A stretch of DNA of 64,000 nucleotides from Streptomyces sp. TS71-3 (lineage in GTDB: Bacteria > Actinomycetota > Actinomycetes > Streptomycetales > Streptomycetaceae). The DNA is taken from contig NZ_BNEL01000001.1 of NCBI RefSeq assembly GCF_018327685.1, positions 4,340,001 through 4,404,000 of the forward strand, in the 5' to 3' direction. The position numbers and the translations under genes are program-made. The notes under the pieces were generated by a model, which was not told the DNA's origin, made no database searches, and saw only the letters and a program-made list of their open reading frames with translations. Every line of letters starts with the position of its first letter. Position 1 is the first letter of the stretch. Shown here one piece after another: positions 26,121 through 34,776 of this stretch.

Positions 26121-27110
26121 TCAGGGCAGCCGCCGGACGGTGCCCGCTCCCCACGGCCCTGAGGGCGCCGGAGACGCCTCCAGGCCCGCGGCGCGCAGGC
26201 GGGCGGCGTCGCGGCCCGGCGGGGCGCCGAACAGGCGGCGGTACTCGCGGGTGAACTGCGACGGGTTGTCGTATCCGACGAGGTGCCCGACACCGGCGAC
26301 GTCGTCCGCCCGGGCGACGAGGAGCGAGCGGGCCTCCTGGAGGCGGATCTGCTTGACGAACTGCAACGGGCTCAGGGTGGTGACGGCCCGGAAGTGCCGG
26401 TGGAACGCCGACGTGCTCATCGCCGCGAGGGAGGCGAGGTCCTCGATGCGCACCGGCTCGGCGTAGTTCTCGCGGATCCACCCGATGGCCCGGCTGACGT
26501 GGGTCAGATTGCTGTCGGCCAGGCCGATCTGGCGGACCATGCCGCCGTACGGTCCCGTGAGCAGCCGCCAGAGGATCTCGCGCTCGATCATCGGCGCCAG
26601 CACGGGGGCGTCGGCGGGGTGGTCGAGCAGCCGCACCAAGCGGGTCACGGCGTCGAGCAGGTCGGGCTCGGCCTGCCCGGTGGCGATCGCGGGCAGCCCG
26701 GTGGCCGGGCGTGACGCTCCCGCGGCCCGGTCCGGGGGCGCCTGGAGCAGCAGCGGGGCGATGGCGGCCGGGCGCAGCACGAGGCCCAGGCCCAGCGCCG
26801 GGTGCTCGGGGGCGGCGCCGACGAAGTTGCCGGTGACCGGCAGGCCGGTGGTGACGACGAGGCACTGCCCCGCCCGGTACTCGTACGCCTGGGCGCCGAG
26901 CATCAGGTGCTTGGCCCCCTGGGCCATCACGACCAGCAGGGGATCGGTCAGTGAGTGGTCCGGCTCCGAGGTCTCCACCCTCGACAGGAGCAGGCCCTCG
27001 ACGGGCGTCGTCAGGTCCGGGCGGGCATGCGCCGCGATCAGAGCGCGGAGCTCGCCGAGGAGCCGGTCGGCTGCGTGCCGGTCGGTGGTGTGCCGGTCCG
27101 TGGTGTCCAC
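26121..27110 (-). CDS. AraC family regulator
   Basis: 329 residues. An N-terminal AraC_N-type cupin-like domain (about 30-180) binds an unknown effector. Two helix-turn-helix units follow at about 215-310, with IEDLASLAAMSTSAFHRHFR and the typical GYDNPSQFTREYRRLFG. It is divergent from an aldo/keto reductase gene, which is the likely target. The start is uncertain: GTG at 27110 and GTG at 27119 are in frame and neither has a strong ribosome site. Genes of this layout often respond to toxic aldehydes, but that is inference. Confidence 0.88.
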   Translation of the reverse strand: MDTTDRHTTDRHAADRLLGELRALIAAHARPDLTTPVEGLLLSRVETSEPDHSLTDPLLVVMAQGAKHLMLGAQAYEYRAGQCLVVTTGLPVTGNFVGAAPEHPALGLGLVLRPAAIAPLLLQAPPDRAAGASRPATGLPAIATGQAEPDLLDAVTRLVRLLDHPADAPVLAPMIEREILWRLLTGPYGGMVRQIGLADSNLTHVSRAIGWIRENYAEPVRIEDLASLAAMSTSAFHRHFRAVTTLSPLQFVKQIRLQEARSLLVARADDVAGVGHLVGYDNPSQFTREYRRLFGAPPGRDAARLRAAGLEASPAPSGPWGAGTVRRLP

Positions 27111-27272
27111 ACACCTCACGGAAGCACTCGCGGGGCCTCTCCGGCAAGTCCGATCCGGGCGGGTGCGGCAGGATCGTGCAAGAGCCGGCGCGGATCGGCC
27201 TACCTCCCGGGGCCCCGCCCGCGTTTGCATGGCGGGGACGGCTACGGCACAGGACATCCGGAAGGCGGGCTC

Positions 27273-28355
27273 ATGCCACTCGATCACTACGTCACCCTGG
27301 GCAGGTCGGGGCTGCGGGTCAGCCCGTTCGCCCTCGGCGCGATGACCTTCGGGGAGGACCCCGGGGGCGCCGGGTGCAGCGTGGCGGAGTCGGAGAAGAT
27401 CCTCGGCACCTACCTGGACCAGGGCGGGAACTTCGTCGACACCGCCAACTTCTACACCAACGGCCACTCCGAGAGCATCCTCGGCGACTACTTCACCGCC
27501 CGCCCCGGACTGCGGGACCGCGTGGTGCTGGCGTCGAAGTTCTTCTTCAACCTCTTCCCCGGCGACCCCAACGGCGGCGGCGCCGGGCGCGGCTCGATCA
27601 TCGCCCAGCTCCACGAGAGCCTGCGCCGGCTGCGCACCGACCACCTGGACCTGTACTGGCTGCACAACTGGGACCGCCACACGCCCGTGGAGGAGACCCT
27701 GCGCACCCTCGACGACCTCGTCACGGCCGGCAAGATCCGCTACGTGGGGTTCTCGAACACGCCCGCCTGGTTCACCGCCCAGGCCCAGACGACGGCGCTC
27801 CTGAAGGGCTGGACACCGCTGATCGCGCTCCAGGTCGAGTACTCGCTGCTAGCCCGCACCGTCGAGGGCGAGCTCGCGCCCCTCGCCCTCGACCAGGGCA
27901 TGGCGCTGGTGCCGTGGAGCCCGCTGAAGAACGGCTTCCTGTCCGGCAAGTACCGGCGCGGTGCCGAGGTCGCCGACTCCGCCCGGACGGCGTTCGTCGG
28001 CGGACCGAACGAGGCGGAGTTCGCCGTCATCGAGGAGCTCGACGCGGTCGCCGGCGAGCTGGGCACCACCTCCGCGGCCGTGGCCCTCGCGTGGCTGCGC
28101 GCCCGGCCCGGCACGGTCGTGCCCATCCTCGGCGCGCGGCGCGTGGCGCACCTGGAGGGCAACCTCGCGGCGCTGGAGGTGACCCTCGGGCCCGAGCACC
28201 TGCGGCGGCTCGACGAGGTGTCGGCGCCGGAGCTGGACTATCCGGCGCCGATGCATGGTGCGCAGCGCGCGATGTTGCAGTTCGCCGGGGCGACGGTGGA
28301 CGGGGTGGGGTCGGGCGTGTATCCACCGCTCCTCCAGAGCGACGTCCGGTACTGA
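27273..28355 (+). CDS. Aldo/keto reductase
   Basis: 360 residues. NADPH-dependent reductase of the AKR superfamily with a TIM barrel. The catalytic tetrad is complete: Asp56 and Tyr61 in NFVDTANFYTNG, Lys89 in LASKFF and His131 in YWLHNWD. The C-terminal GARRVAHLEGNL segment binds the cofactor phosphate. Divergent from the AraC-type gene, which probably controls it. The physiological aldehyde or ketone is unknown. Confidence 0.92.
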   Translation: MPLDHYVTLGRSGLRVSPFALGAMTFGEDPGGAGCSVAESEKILGTYLDQGGNFVDTANFYTNGHSESILGDYFTARPGLRDRVVLASKFFFNLFPGDPNGGGAGRGSIIAQLHESLRRLRTDHLDLYWLHNWDRHTPVEETLRTLDDLVTAGKIRYVGFSNTPAWFTAQAQTTALLKGWTPLIALQVEYSLLARTVEGELAPLALDQGMALVPWSPLKNGFLSGKYRRGAEVADSARTAFVGGPNEAEFAVIEELDAVAGELGTTSAAVALAWLRARPGTVVPILGARRVAHLEGNLAALEVTLGPEHLRRLDEVSAPELDYPAPMHGAQRAMLQFAGATVDGVGSGVYPPLLQSDVRY

Positions 28356-28450
28356 GCCCGCCGGGGGCACGCCGCAATTCGCCTGCGGCGGGCCACCGGC
28401 GCCTACCCGTTGCGGTCCTTCGCCTGGCCACCGGTGGGTGGTGGTTGCTC

Positions 28451-28703
28451 GCGCGGTTCCCCGCGCCCCTTGAAGACTCGCCTGCGGCGGGCCATCGGCG
28501 TCTGCCCCTTGCGGTGCTTCGCCTGGCCACCGGTGGGTGCTGGTTGCTCGCGCAGTTCCCCGCGCCCCTATCGGGGCGCAGCCCCGCCCTATAAGGGGCG
28601 CGGGGAACTGCGCGACCAGCCACGACGTGCCTGAGGTGTGCCGCCGGGAGTAGCCCCCCGTGGTGGCGCGAAGCGCCCGAGAACAGGGGCGCGGGGAGCT
28701 GCG
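28451..28703. repeat. Cluster of four dispersed 20-mer repeats between convergent genes
   Basis: The gap 28356-28772 has no gene. Forward copies lie at 28451-28470 (one mismatch) and 28550-28569, and reverse copies at 28594-28613 and 28684-28703 (one mismatch). The second and third form an inverted pair with a 24-nt loop, a strong potential hairpin that could end both transcripts. Confidence 0.9.
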
Positions 28704-28772
28704 CGAAAAGCCCGAGCCGCGGCCTGGCCGACGCCGACCCCGGGGGCACCCCGGGCCGTTCCGGCTGGACCG

Positions 28773-30527
28773 CTACGCGGACTCTCGCCAGTGGCTGGTG
28801 ATCGGCAGCCGCCGATCCTTCCCGAATCCCTTCGCGGAGATCTTCGTACCCGGCGGATACTGCCGCCGCTTGTACTCGGCCCGATCCACCATCCGCAGCG
28901 TCCGCTCCACCAGCTCCGCCTCGAACCCGGCCGCCACGATCTCGTCCGCCCCCCGGTCGTGGTCCACGTAGAGGTCCAGGATCGCGTCCAGCACGGGGTA
29001 GTCCGGCAGCGAGTCCGTGTCGACCTGCCCGGGCCGCAGCTCCGCGCTCGGCGGCTTGCTGATCGAGTTCTCCGGGATCGGCGGCGTCTGGCCCCGCTCC
29101 CGTGCCGCGCGGTTGCGCCACTCGGCCAGCCGGAACACCGCGGTCTTGTAGACGTCCTTGATCGGCCCGTACGCCCCCACCGCGTCGCCGTACAGCGTGG
29201 AGTAGCCGACGGCCAGCTCGGACTTGTTGCCGGGGGCCAGCACGATCTGGCCCTCCTGGTTGGAGATCGACATCAGGAGCGTGCCGCGCAGCCGCGCCTG
29301 GAGGTTCTCCTCGGCGAGACCGGACAGCTCCACCGACGACATGTACGCGTCGAACATCGGCTCGATCGAGACCGTGCGGAAGTCGAGCCCGGTCCGCCGC
29401 GCCAGCTCGGCCGCGTCGGCGCGCGAGTGCTCCGAGGAGTACTTCGACGGCATCGACACCCCGTACACGTGCTCCGCACCGAGCGCGTCGCAGGCGATGG
29501 CCGCGGTGAGCGCCGAGTCGATGCCGCCGGAGAGCCCGATCAGCACGGACCGGAAGCCGTTCTTCGCGACATACGCGCGCAGCCCGACCACCAGGGCCGA
29601 GTACACCTCCTCGTCGTCGTCGAGCCGCTCGGCGTACCCGCCGTCCAGCTCGGCCGGGTACGGCGGGAGGGGGTCGGCCGACAGCGTGACGTGGTCGATG
29701 CGCAGACCGTCGTCGACGACGCCCGACGGCGGCTCCGGGGCCGCGGCCGGCAGGTCCAGGTCGAGCACCACGCAGCCCTCCGCGAACTGCGGGGCACGGG
29801 CGATCACCGAGCCGTCGCGGTCCACGACGATCGAGTCGCCGTCGTAGACCAGCTCGTCCTGCCCGCCGATCATGGCCAGGTACGCCGTGGTGCAGCCGGC
29901 CTCCTGCGCACGCTTGCGTACCAGGTCGAGGCGGGTGTCGTCCTTCTTCTGCTCGTACGGCGATGCGTTGATGGAGAGCAGCAGGCCGGCCCCGGCACTC
30001 CTGGTGGCCGGCACCCTGCCGCCGTCCTGCCAGAGGTCCTCGCAGATCGCGAGCGCGACGTCGATGCCGTGCACGCGGACGACGGGCAGGGTGTCGCCGG
30101 GCACGAAGTAGCGGAACTCGTCGAAGACGCCGTAGTTCGGCAGGTGGTGCTTGGCGAAGGAGAGCGCCACCCGGCCGCGGTGCAGCACGGCGGCGGCGTT
30201 CCGCGGGGCCCCGGCCGGCTGTCCGTACCTCGGCTGGGCGCTCTCGCTGCGGTCCAGGTAGCCGACGACCACGGGCAGCTCTCCGAAGCCCTCGTCGGCC
30301 AGCCGTCCGGCCAGCGTGTGCAGGGTGTCACGCGACGCGTCCACGAAGGACGAGCGCAGCGCGAGGTCCTCCACGGGGTAGCCGGTCAGCGCCAGCTCGG
30401 GGAAGGCCACGAGGTGGGCTCCCTGCTCGGCGGAGTGCCGGGTCCAGCGGATGACCGCCTCGGCGTTCTGGGTGAGATCGCCGACGGTCGAGTCGATCTG
30501 ATTCAGGGCGAGGCGAAGTTGAGGCAC
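28773..30527 (-). CDS. nadE: Glutamine-dependent NAD+ synthetase
   Basis: 584 residues. Converts deamido-NAD to NAD using glutamine. The N-terminal nitrilase-type glutaminase has Glu44 in AFPELALTGYP, Lys in SFAKHHLPNYG and Cys in ICEDLWQDGG. The C-terminal synthetase has the pyrophosphate loop GLSGGIDSALT near residue 335 and the conserved ELRPGQVDTDSLPDY segment near the end. The GTG at 30527 follows a possible -10 hexamer at six bases, so the message may be leaderless, although GAGGGG just before it may also serve as a ribosome site. Confidence 0.96.
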   Translation of the reverse strand: MPQLRLALNQIDSTVGDLTQNAEAVIRWTRHSAEQGAHLVAFPELALTGYPVEDLALRSSFVDASRDTLHTLAGRLADEGFGELPVVVGYLDRSESAQPRYGQPAGAPRNAAAVLHRGRVALSFAKHHLPNYGVFDEFRYFVPGDTLPVVRVHGIDVALAICEDLWQDGGRVPATRSAGAGLLLSINASPYEQKKDDTRLDLVRKRAQEAGCTTAYLAMIGGQDELVYDGDSIVVDRDGSVIARAPQFAEGCVVLDLDLPAAAPEPPSGVVDDGLRIDHVTLSADPLPPYPAELDGGYAERLDDDEEVYSALVVGLRAYVAKNGFRSVLIGLSGGIDSALTAAIACDALGAEHVYGVSMPSKYSSEHSRADAAELARRTGLDFRTVSIEPMFDAYMSSVELSGLAEENLQARLRGTLLMSISNQEGQIVLAPGNKSELAVGYSTLYGDAVGAYGPIKDVYKTAVFRLAEWRNRAARERGQTPPIPENSISKPPSAELRPGQVDTDSLPDYPVLDAILDLYVDHDRGADEIVAAGFEAELVERTLRMVDRAEYKRRQYPPGTKISAKGFGKDRRLPITSHWRESA

Positions 30528-30533
30528 CCCCTC

Positions 30534-30539
30534 AGTGTA
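30534..30539 (-). promoter_or_regulatory. -10 element TACACT before nadE
   Basis: On the minus strand TACACT ends six bases before the nadE GTG, which fits a leaderless transcript. No clear -35 hexamer is seen. Confidence 0.4.
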
Positions 30540-30650
30540 ATCGTCAGAGCGACACGATGGGGTGCGGGTGTGGCCCGCCCCACGCCGGCCCCCGGTCCGT
30601 GGAGACGGATCCGGGCGCCGGCGCGGGACGCGGCCGCGGCCGTGCTCCGG

Positions 30651-32624
30651 TCAGTGGCCGTGGCCGGGCCGGGTGCCGTACGACTCCACGTAGCCGGGCG
30701 CGGGCGAGCCCACGCCGGTGACGTCGTCGTAGCCGGTCGACGCGATCAGCGAGCTGTCCTTGCCGAGGGTGCGCAGCGAGGTGAGCAGGCCCTCGGAGTC
30801 GTCGAAGCTGTTCGCGTAGTCGACCCGGACCACCGCAAGGCCCTCCGCGCCGTTCACGGGGTGGTCCGTGACGTCGTGGTACGCCTTCGAGCCGTAGCGG
30901 TCGTAGATCGCCGGGTTCGCGAACCCGAGCGGCCGCCCGCCGTGTGCCTGCTGGGCCAGCGCCTGGATGCCCGCGATGGTCGGCGCGGCCAGCGAGGTGC
31001 CGCCGATGCGGTACTCGCTGTACTGCTGGGACCCGTCGGGGAACGTCTGGGTCTGGCCGACCAGGAACCCGGTGTTGGGGTCCGCGATCGCCGAGATGTC
31101 CGGGACCGTGCGCATCGGCAGCGCGCCGCCGTTCGCCTTGGCGAGCGAGTCCGGCACGACGCCCTGCTGGTAGAACGGCTGCGCCACGTTCTTGCTGGTG
31201 CCGCCGCCGGCGCCGCCGTTGAACGCGCCGGGGACGTCCTTCCAGCTCTTGCCGTCGTCCGACAGGGCGGCCTTGCCGGTGCCCCAGCCGGTCTCCCACT
31301 TGTACGCGTCGCCCCGGCCCACGGCGAGCGAGGTGCCGCCCACCGAGGTGACCCAGGCGGAGCTGGCCGGCACGTCGACCTGCTTGGTGCCGGTGTGGGC
31401 GACCTCGTCGCCGTTGTCGCCCGAGGAGAAGTAGAAGCCGATGCCCTCGATCGCGCCCATCTGGAAGACCTGGTCGTAGGCCGCGGCGACGTCCGGCGTC
31501 TGGTTGGCCTCCAGGTCGCCCCAGGAGTTGGAGACGATGTCCGCGAGGTGGCTGTCGACGACCTTGCTGAGCGAGTCGAGCAGGTCGTCGTCGTAGCAGG
31601 ACGCGGCCCCGACGTACACGACGTTCGAGGCCGGCGCGACCGCGTGCACGGCCTCGACGTCCAGCGACTCCTCGCCGTACCAGCCGGACGCGTCGCAGTC
31701 GTCGGCGGCGGTGTGCGTGTACGCGCCGGGCAGCACCTGGGTGAGCTGGCCGCCCTTGTAGCGCGCGTCGCCGTTCCGCTTGGCGTACTGGGCGGAGTCC
31801 TGCTCGATGGTGGGCGAGGCGTAGGCGTCGGTGATGGCCACCGTCACGCCCTTGCCGGTCCGGTTGCCCGCACCGTAGGCCGCGCGCAGCTGCTCGCCCG
31901 TGTACCCCTTGGTGGCGTACGGAGCGGTGCTGCCGTACGCCTCCGGCAGGGTGCTGGCCGGGTTGGAGCCGTAGTAGCTGGAGAACGGTCCCGCGTTGCG
32001 GAAGACCGCTCCCGGCGGGGGCAGTTCGTCCTTGTGGTCCGCCTTGTGGGGCGCGTTGTCCAGGCCGGTGACGGTGAGGACGGCGCCTTCGAGCGAGGCG
32101 GGCGCGGTGGGCGTCTGCTGCGGGGCGCGGTACGTCCCCGCGCCCTTGCGGTAGTTGTGGAGCTGGGTGCCGAACGCCTTCTCGGCGGCGGCCACGTCGC
32201 CGGACACCTCGACGTAGTGCCGGGTGGTCGCGGTGACGCTGAGCCCGGCGTCCTTCAGCCAGGACTTCACGGCACGTATCTGCTCCGCGGTGGCACCGAA
32301 CCGTTCCTGCGCCTCCTTGGCGCTCAGGAACCTGCCGTACGAGGCGGAGTCCGGGTCGGAGACGGAACGAGCGTAGGCCGCGAGGCCCGCCGCGTCGCGT
32401 CCGGCCAGATAGACCCGGGCCTGCACCTTGTTCGAGTCGGCCGTGGAGCCCTGGTCGGACTTTCCGGTCGCCCAGAGCGGCTTGGCGCCCTTGAGCGCTT
32501 GCCGGGCGCCCGGGTTCTGGTCCGCGTGGGCCGCGGGTATGCCGAGCGCCAGGGCCCCGGTGAGCAACGGCAGGGTCGCCGCCAGACTGACACCGGCGCG
32601 CACGGCGGCGCGGTTGGATCTCAT
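30651..32624 (-). CDS. Secreted S53 serine-carboxyl peptidase (sedolisin/kumamolisin type)
   Basis: 657 residues. A Sec signal peptide (MRSNRAAVRAGVS to AAHA) is followed by a pro-kumamolisin activation domain (about 50-190) and a catalytic domain. The Glu/Asp pair lies in GEESLDVEAVHAV and the nucleophile Ser in GGTSLAAPTIAG. A C-terminal calcium-site region reads YDDVTGVGSP. These enzymes digest protein outside the cell at low pH after self-cleavage of the propeptide. The ATG at 32624 has GGGGG upstream. Probably transcribed alone. Confidence 0.93.
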   Translation of the reverse strand: MRSNRAAVRAGVSLAATLPLLTGALALGIPAAHADQNPGARQALKGAKPLWATGKSDQGSTADSNKVQARVYLAGRDAAGLAAYARSVSDPDSASYGRFLSAKEAQERFGATAEQIRAVKSWLKDAGLSVTATTRHYVEVSGDVAAAEKAFGTQLHNYRKGAGTYRAPQQTPTAPASLEGAVLTVTGLDNAPHKADHKDELPPPGAVFRNAGPFSSYYGSNPASTLPEAYGSTAPYATKGYTGEQLRAAYGAGNRTGKGVTVAITDAYASPTIEQDSAQYAKRNGDARYKGGQLTQVLPGAYTHTAADDCDASGWYGEESLDVEAVHAVAPASNVVYVGAASCYDDDLLDSLSKVVDSHLADIVSNSWGDLEANQTPDVAAAYDQVFQMGAIEGIGFYFSSGDNGDEVAHTGTKQVDVPASSAWVTSVGGTSLAVGRGDAYKWETGWGTGKAALSDDGKSWKDVPGAFNGGAGGGTSKNVAQPFYQQGVVPDSLAKANGGALPMRTVPDISAIADPNTGFLVGQTQTFPDGSQQYSEYRIGGTSLAAPTIAGIQALAQQAHGGRPLGFANPAIYDRYGSKAYHDVTDHPVNGAEGLAVVRVDYANSFDDSEGLLTSLRTLGKDSSLIASTGYDDVTGVGSPAPGYVESYGTRPGHGH

Positions 32625-33258
32625 GGAACCCCCTGAGATGCGGTTCGATTCGTGTGACGCCAGAGGACGCACACGTAAGAGATCACTCTTGCCATGAACG
32701 GTTCACGTCAGGGGAACGGAAAGCCCAAGAAGAACCCAAGGAACGCTTTTCCGTGGTGATTTGATGGCCCGTACCACATATGGGGGGTTGTGTTTCGTCG
32801 CGCGGGTGCGCGCGCCGGCCTCGCACGGCCCCGGGCGCCGGTGCGGGACCGGGCGATGCGCCCGCTGCCGTGCGGGGCCGGTGCCCGGGGTGCCGTACCC
32901 GGCCCCCGGAGGGGTTCCAGGACGTCACTCCACGGGCACCCACCGTGCCCGCTCGCGGTGCATTCGCCCAGGTGGGAGGGTGGTTTGCAGCGGGCAGGCA
33001 GCCCGCCGCGCCGTCGGCTCGATCAAGAGTGCCGGAGTACCCCACAATGAGGGCAGAGGCAGGACGGGAAGCGGACGGGAGAGCGGTCGGTGCGGCACGA
33101 GCCGGATTGATACGAACCGACAGGAAGCAGACACAGCACGTTCAGGTGATCGCCTGCAATGCGCCCGAAACGGCGTGGTGGGATGCTCGAGCGCATCGAT
33201 GTTCCCCATGGCGTCGTTGTACGCGGGCCTGACCAGCAAGGATGGGTGGAAGTCGACA
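32625..33258. other. Divergent promoter region of the sedolisin and glnA2 genes
   Basis: These 634 nt carry no gene I can support. ACGGAAAGC at 32716-32724 and GCTTTTCCGT at 32745-32754 form an imperfect inverted repeat near the sedolisin start. The rest looks like a long glnA2 leader of about 400 nt. I found no convincing GlnR site. Confidence 0.4.
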
Positions 33259-34620
33259 ATGGATAAGCAACAGGAATTCGTGCTCCGGACCCTGGAGGAG
33301 CGCGACATCCGGTTCGTACGCCTGTGGTTCACGGATGTACTGGGCTTCCTCAAGTCTGTCGCGGTCGCGCCCGCCGAGCTGGAGCAGGCCTTCGACGAGG
33401 GCATCGGCTTCGACGGCTCGGCGATCGAGGGCTTCGCGCGGGTCTACGAGTCCGACATGATCGCCAAGCCGGACCCGGGGACGTTCCAGGTGCTGCCCTG
33501 GCGGGCCGAGGCCCCCGGCACCGCCCGGATGTTCTGCGACATCCTCATGCCCGACCGCTCCCCGTCCTTCGCTGACCCCCGCTACGTGCTCAAGCGGGCC
33601 CTGGCCAAGACCTCCGACCTCGGGTTCACCTTCTACACCCATCCCGAGATCGAGTTCTTCCTGCTGAAGGAGAAGCCGGTCGACGGCTCCCGGCCCACGC
33701 CGGCCGACTCCTCCGGCTACTTCGACCACACCCCGCAGAACGTCGGCATGGACTTCCGCCGCCAGGCGATCACGATGCTGGAGTCCATGGGCATCTCGGT
33801 GGAGTTCTCCCACCACGAGGGCGCCCCCGGCCAGCAGGAGATCGACCTGCGCTACGCCGACGCGCTCTCCACCGCCGACAACATCATGACGTTCCGCCTG
33901 GTCATGAAGCAGGTCGCGCTGGAGCAGGGGGTGCAGGCCACCTTCATGCCGAAGCCGTTCTCGGAGTACCCCGGCTCCGGCATGCACACCCACCTCTCCC
34001 TCTTCGAGGGCGACCGCAACGCGTTCTACGAGTCCGGCGCGGAGTACCAGCTCTCCAAGGTGGGCCGCTCCTTCATCGCGGGCCTGCTGCGGCACGCCGC
34101 GGAGATCTCCGCGGTCACCAACCAGTGGGTGAACTCCTACAAGCGCATCTGGGGCGGCGCGGAGCGGCCCGCGGGCGCGGGCGGCGAGGCGCCCTCGTAC
34201 ATCTGCTGGGGCCACAACAACCGCTCGGCCCTCATCCGGGTGCCGATGTACAAGCCCGGCAAGACGGGCTCGGCCCGGGTGGAGGTCCGCTCGCTGGACA
34301 GCGGCTGCAACCCGTACCTCTCCTACGCCCTGCTGCTCGCCGCGGGCCTCAAGGGCATCGAGGAGAACTACGAGCTCGGCCCCGGCGCGGACGACGACGT
34401 CTGGGCGCTCACCGACGCGGAGCGGCGCGCCATGGGCATCGAGCCGCTGCCGCAGAACCTCGGCGAGGCGATCTCCCTCATGGAGCACAGCGAACTGGTC
34501 GCCGAGACGCTCGGCGAGCACGTCTTCGGGTTCTTCCTCCGCAACAAGAAGCAGGAGTGGGAGGAGTACCGCTCCGAGGTGACGGCGTTCGAGCTCCGCA
34601 AGAGCCTGCCGGTGCTGTAG
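33259..34620 (+). CDS. glnA2: Glutamine synthetase-like protein GlnA2 (gamma-glutamylpolyamine synthetase)
   Basis: 453 residues of type I glutamine synthetase fold. Ammonia/metal-site segments FDGSAIEGF, HPEIEFFL, GMHTHLSL and NQWVNSYKR are present. Text and length closely match what I recall of Streptomyces coelicolor GlnA2, reported to glutamylate polyamines rather than to make glutamine. I infer the same role here: first step of polyamine use as nitrogen source and in detoxification. The region equivalent to the adenylylation loop reads ENYELGPGAD, so a Tyr is present, but modification is not shown. The ATG has GGTGGAAG upstream. glnE converges on it from the other side. Confidence 0.9.
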   Translation: MDKQQEFVLRTLEERDIRFVRLWFTDVLGFLKSVAVAPAELEQAFDEGIGFDGSAIEGFARVYESDMIAKPDPGTFQVLPWRAEAPGTARMFCDILMPDRSPSFADPRYVLKRALAKTSDLGFTFYTHPEIEFFLLKEKPVDGSRPTPADSSGYFDHTPQNVGMDFRRQAITMLESMGISVEFSHHEGAPGQQEIDLRYADALSTADNIMTFRLVMKQVALEQGVQATFMPKPFSEYPGSGMHTHLSLFEGDRNAFYESGAEYQLSKVGRSFIAGLLRHAAEISAVTNQWVNSYKRIWGGAERPAGAGGEAPSYICWGHNNRSALIRVPMYKPGKTGSARVEVRSLDSGCNPYLSYALLLAAGLKGIEENYELGPGADDDVWALTDAERRAMGIEPLPQNLGEAISLMEHSELVAETLGEHVFGFFLRNKKQEWEEYRSEVTAFELRKSLPVL

Positions 34621-34705
34621 GCGCGCTTTGCACTCGGGACGGTCCGAGAGCCGCCAGAGGGGGGCGCCCCGGGGGACTTCCTGCCTCCCCAGCCCCGGCC
34701 GGGAC

Positions 34706-34747
34706 GAACGTGCGGCAACGCCGCCGGAACGTGCGGCCACGCCGCCG
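34706..34747. repeat. Two abutting 21-nt direct repeats between glnA2 and glnE
   Basis: GAACGTGCGGCAACGCCGCCG is repeated at once with one change (20 of 21). A further partial copy in inverted sense follows near 34752-34767. It lies in the convergent gap and may fold as a terminator. Confidence 0.6.
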
Positions 34748-34776
34748 CAGTGCGGAACGTGGCCGCAGCCCGCCGT

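Noticed and set aside
28638..32636. Very long plus-strand open frame of 1332 codons
   Set aside because: It lies opposite nadE and the sedolisin gene, whose conserved motifs are unmistakable. It is the usual antisense shadow of GC-rich genes.
32690..32730. GlnR box upstream of glnA2
   Set aside because: TTCAC-N6-GGAAC resembles one half of a GlnR site only loosely, lies over 500 nt from the glnA2 start and nearer the sedolisin gene.
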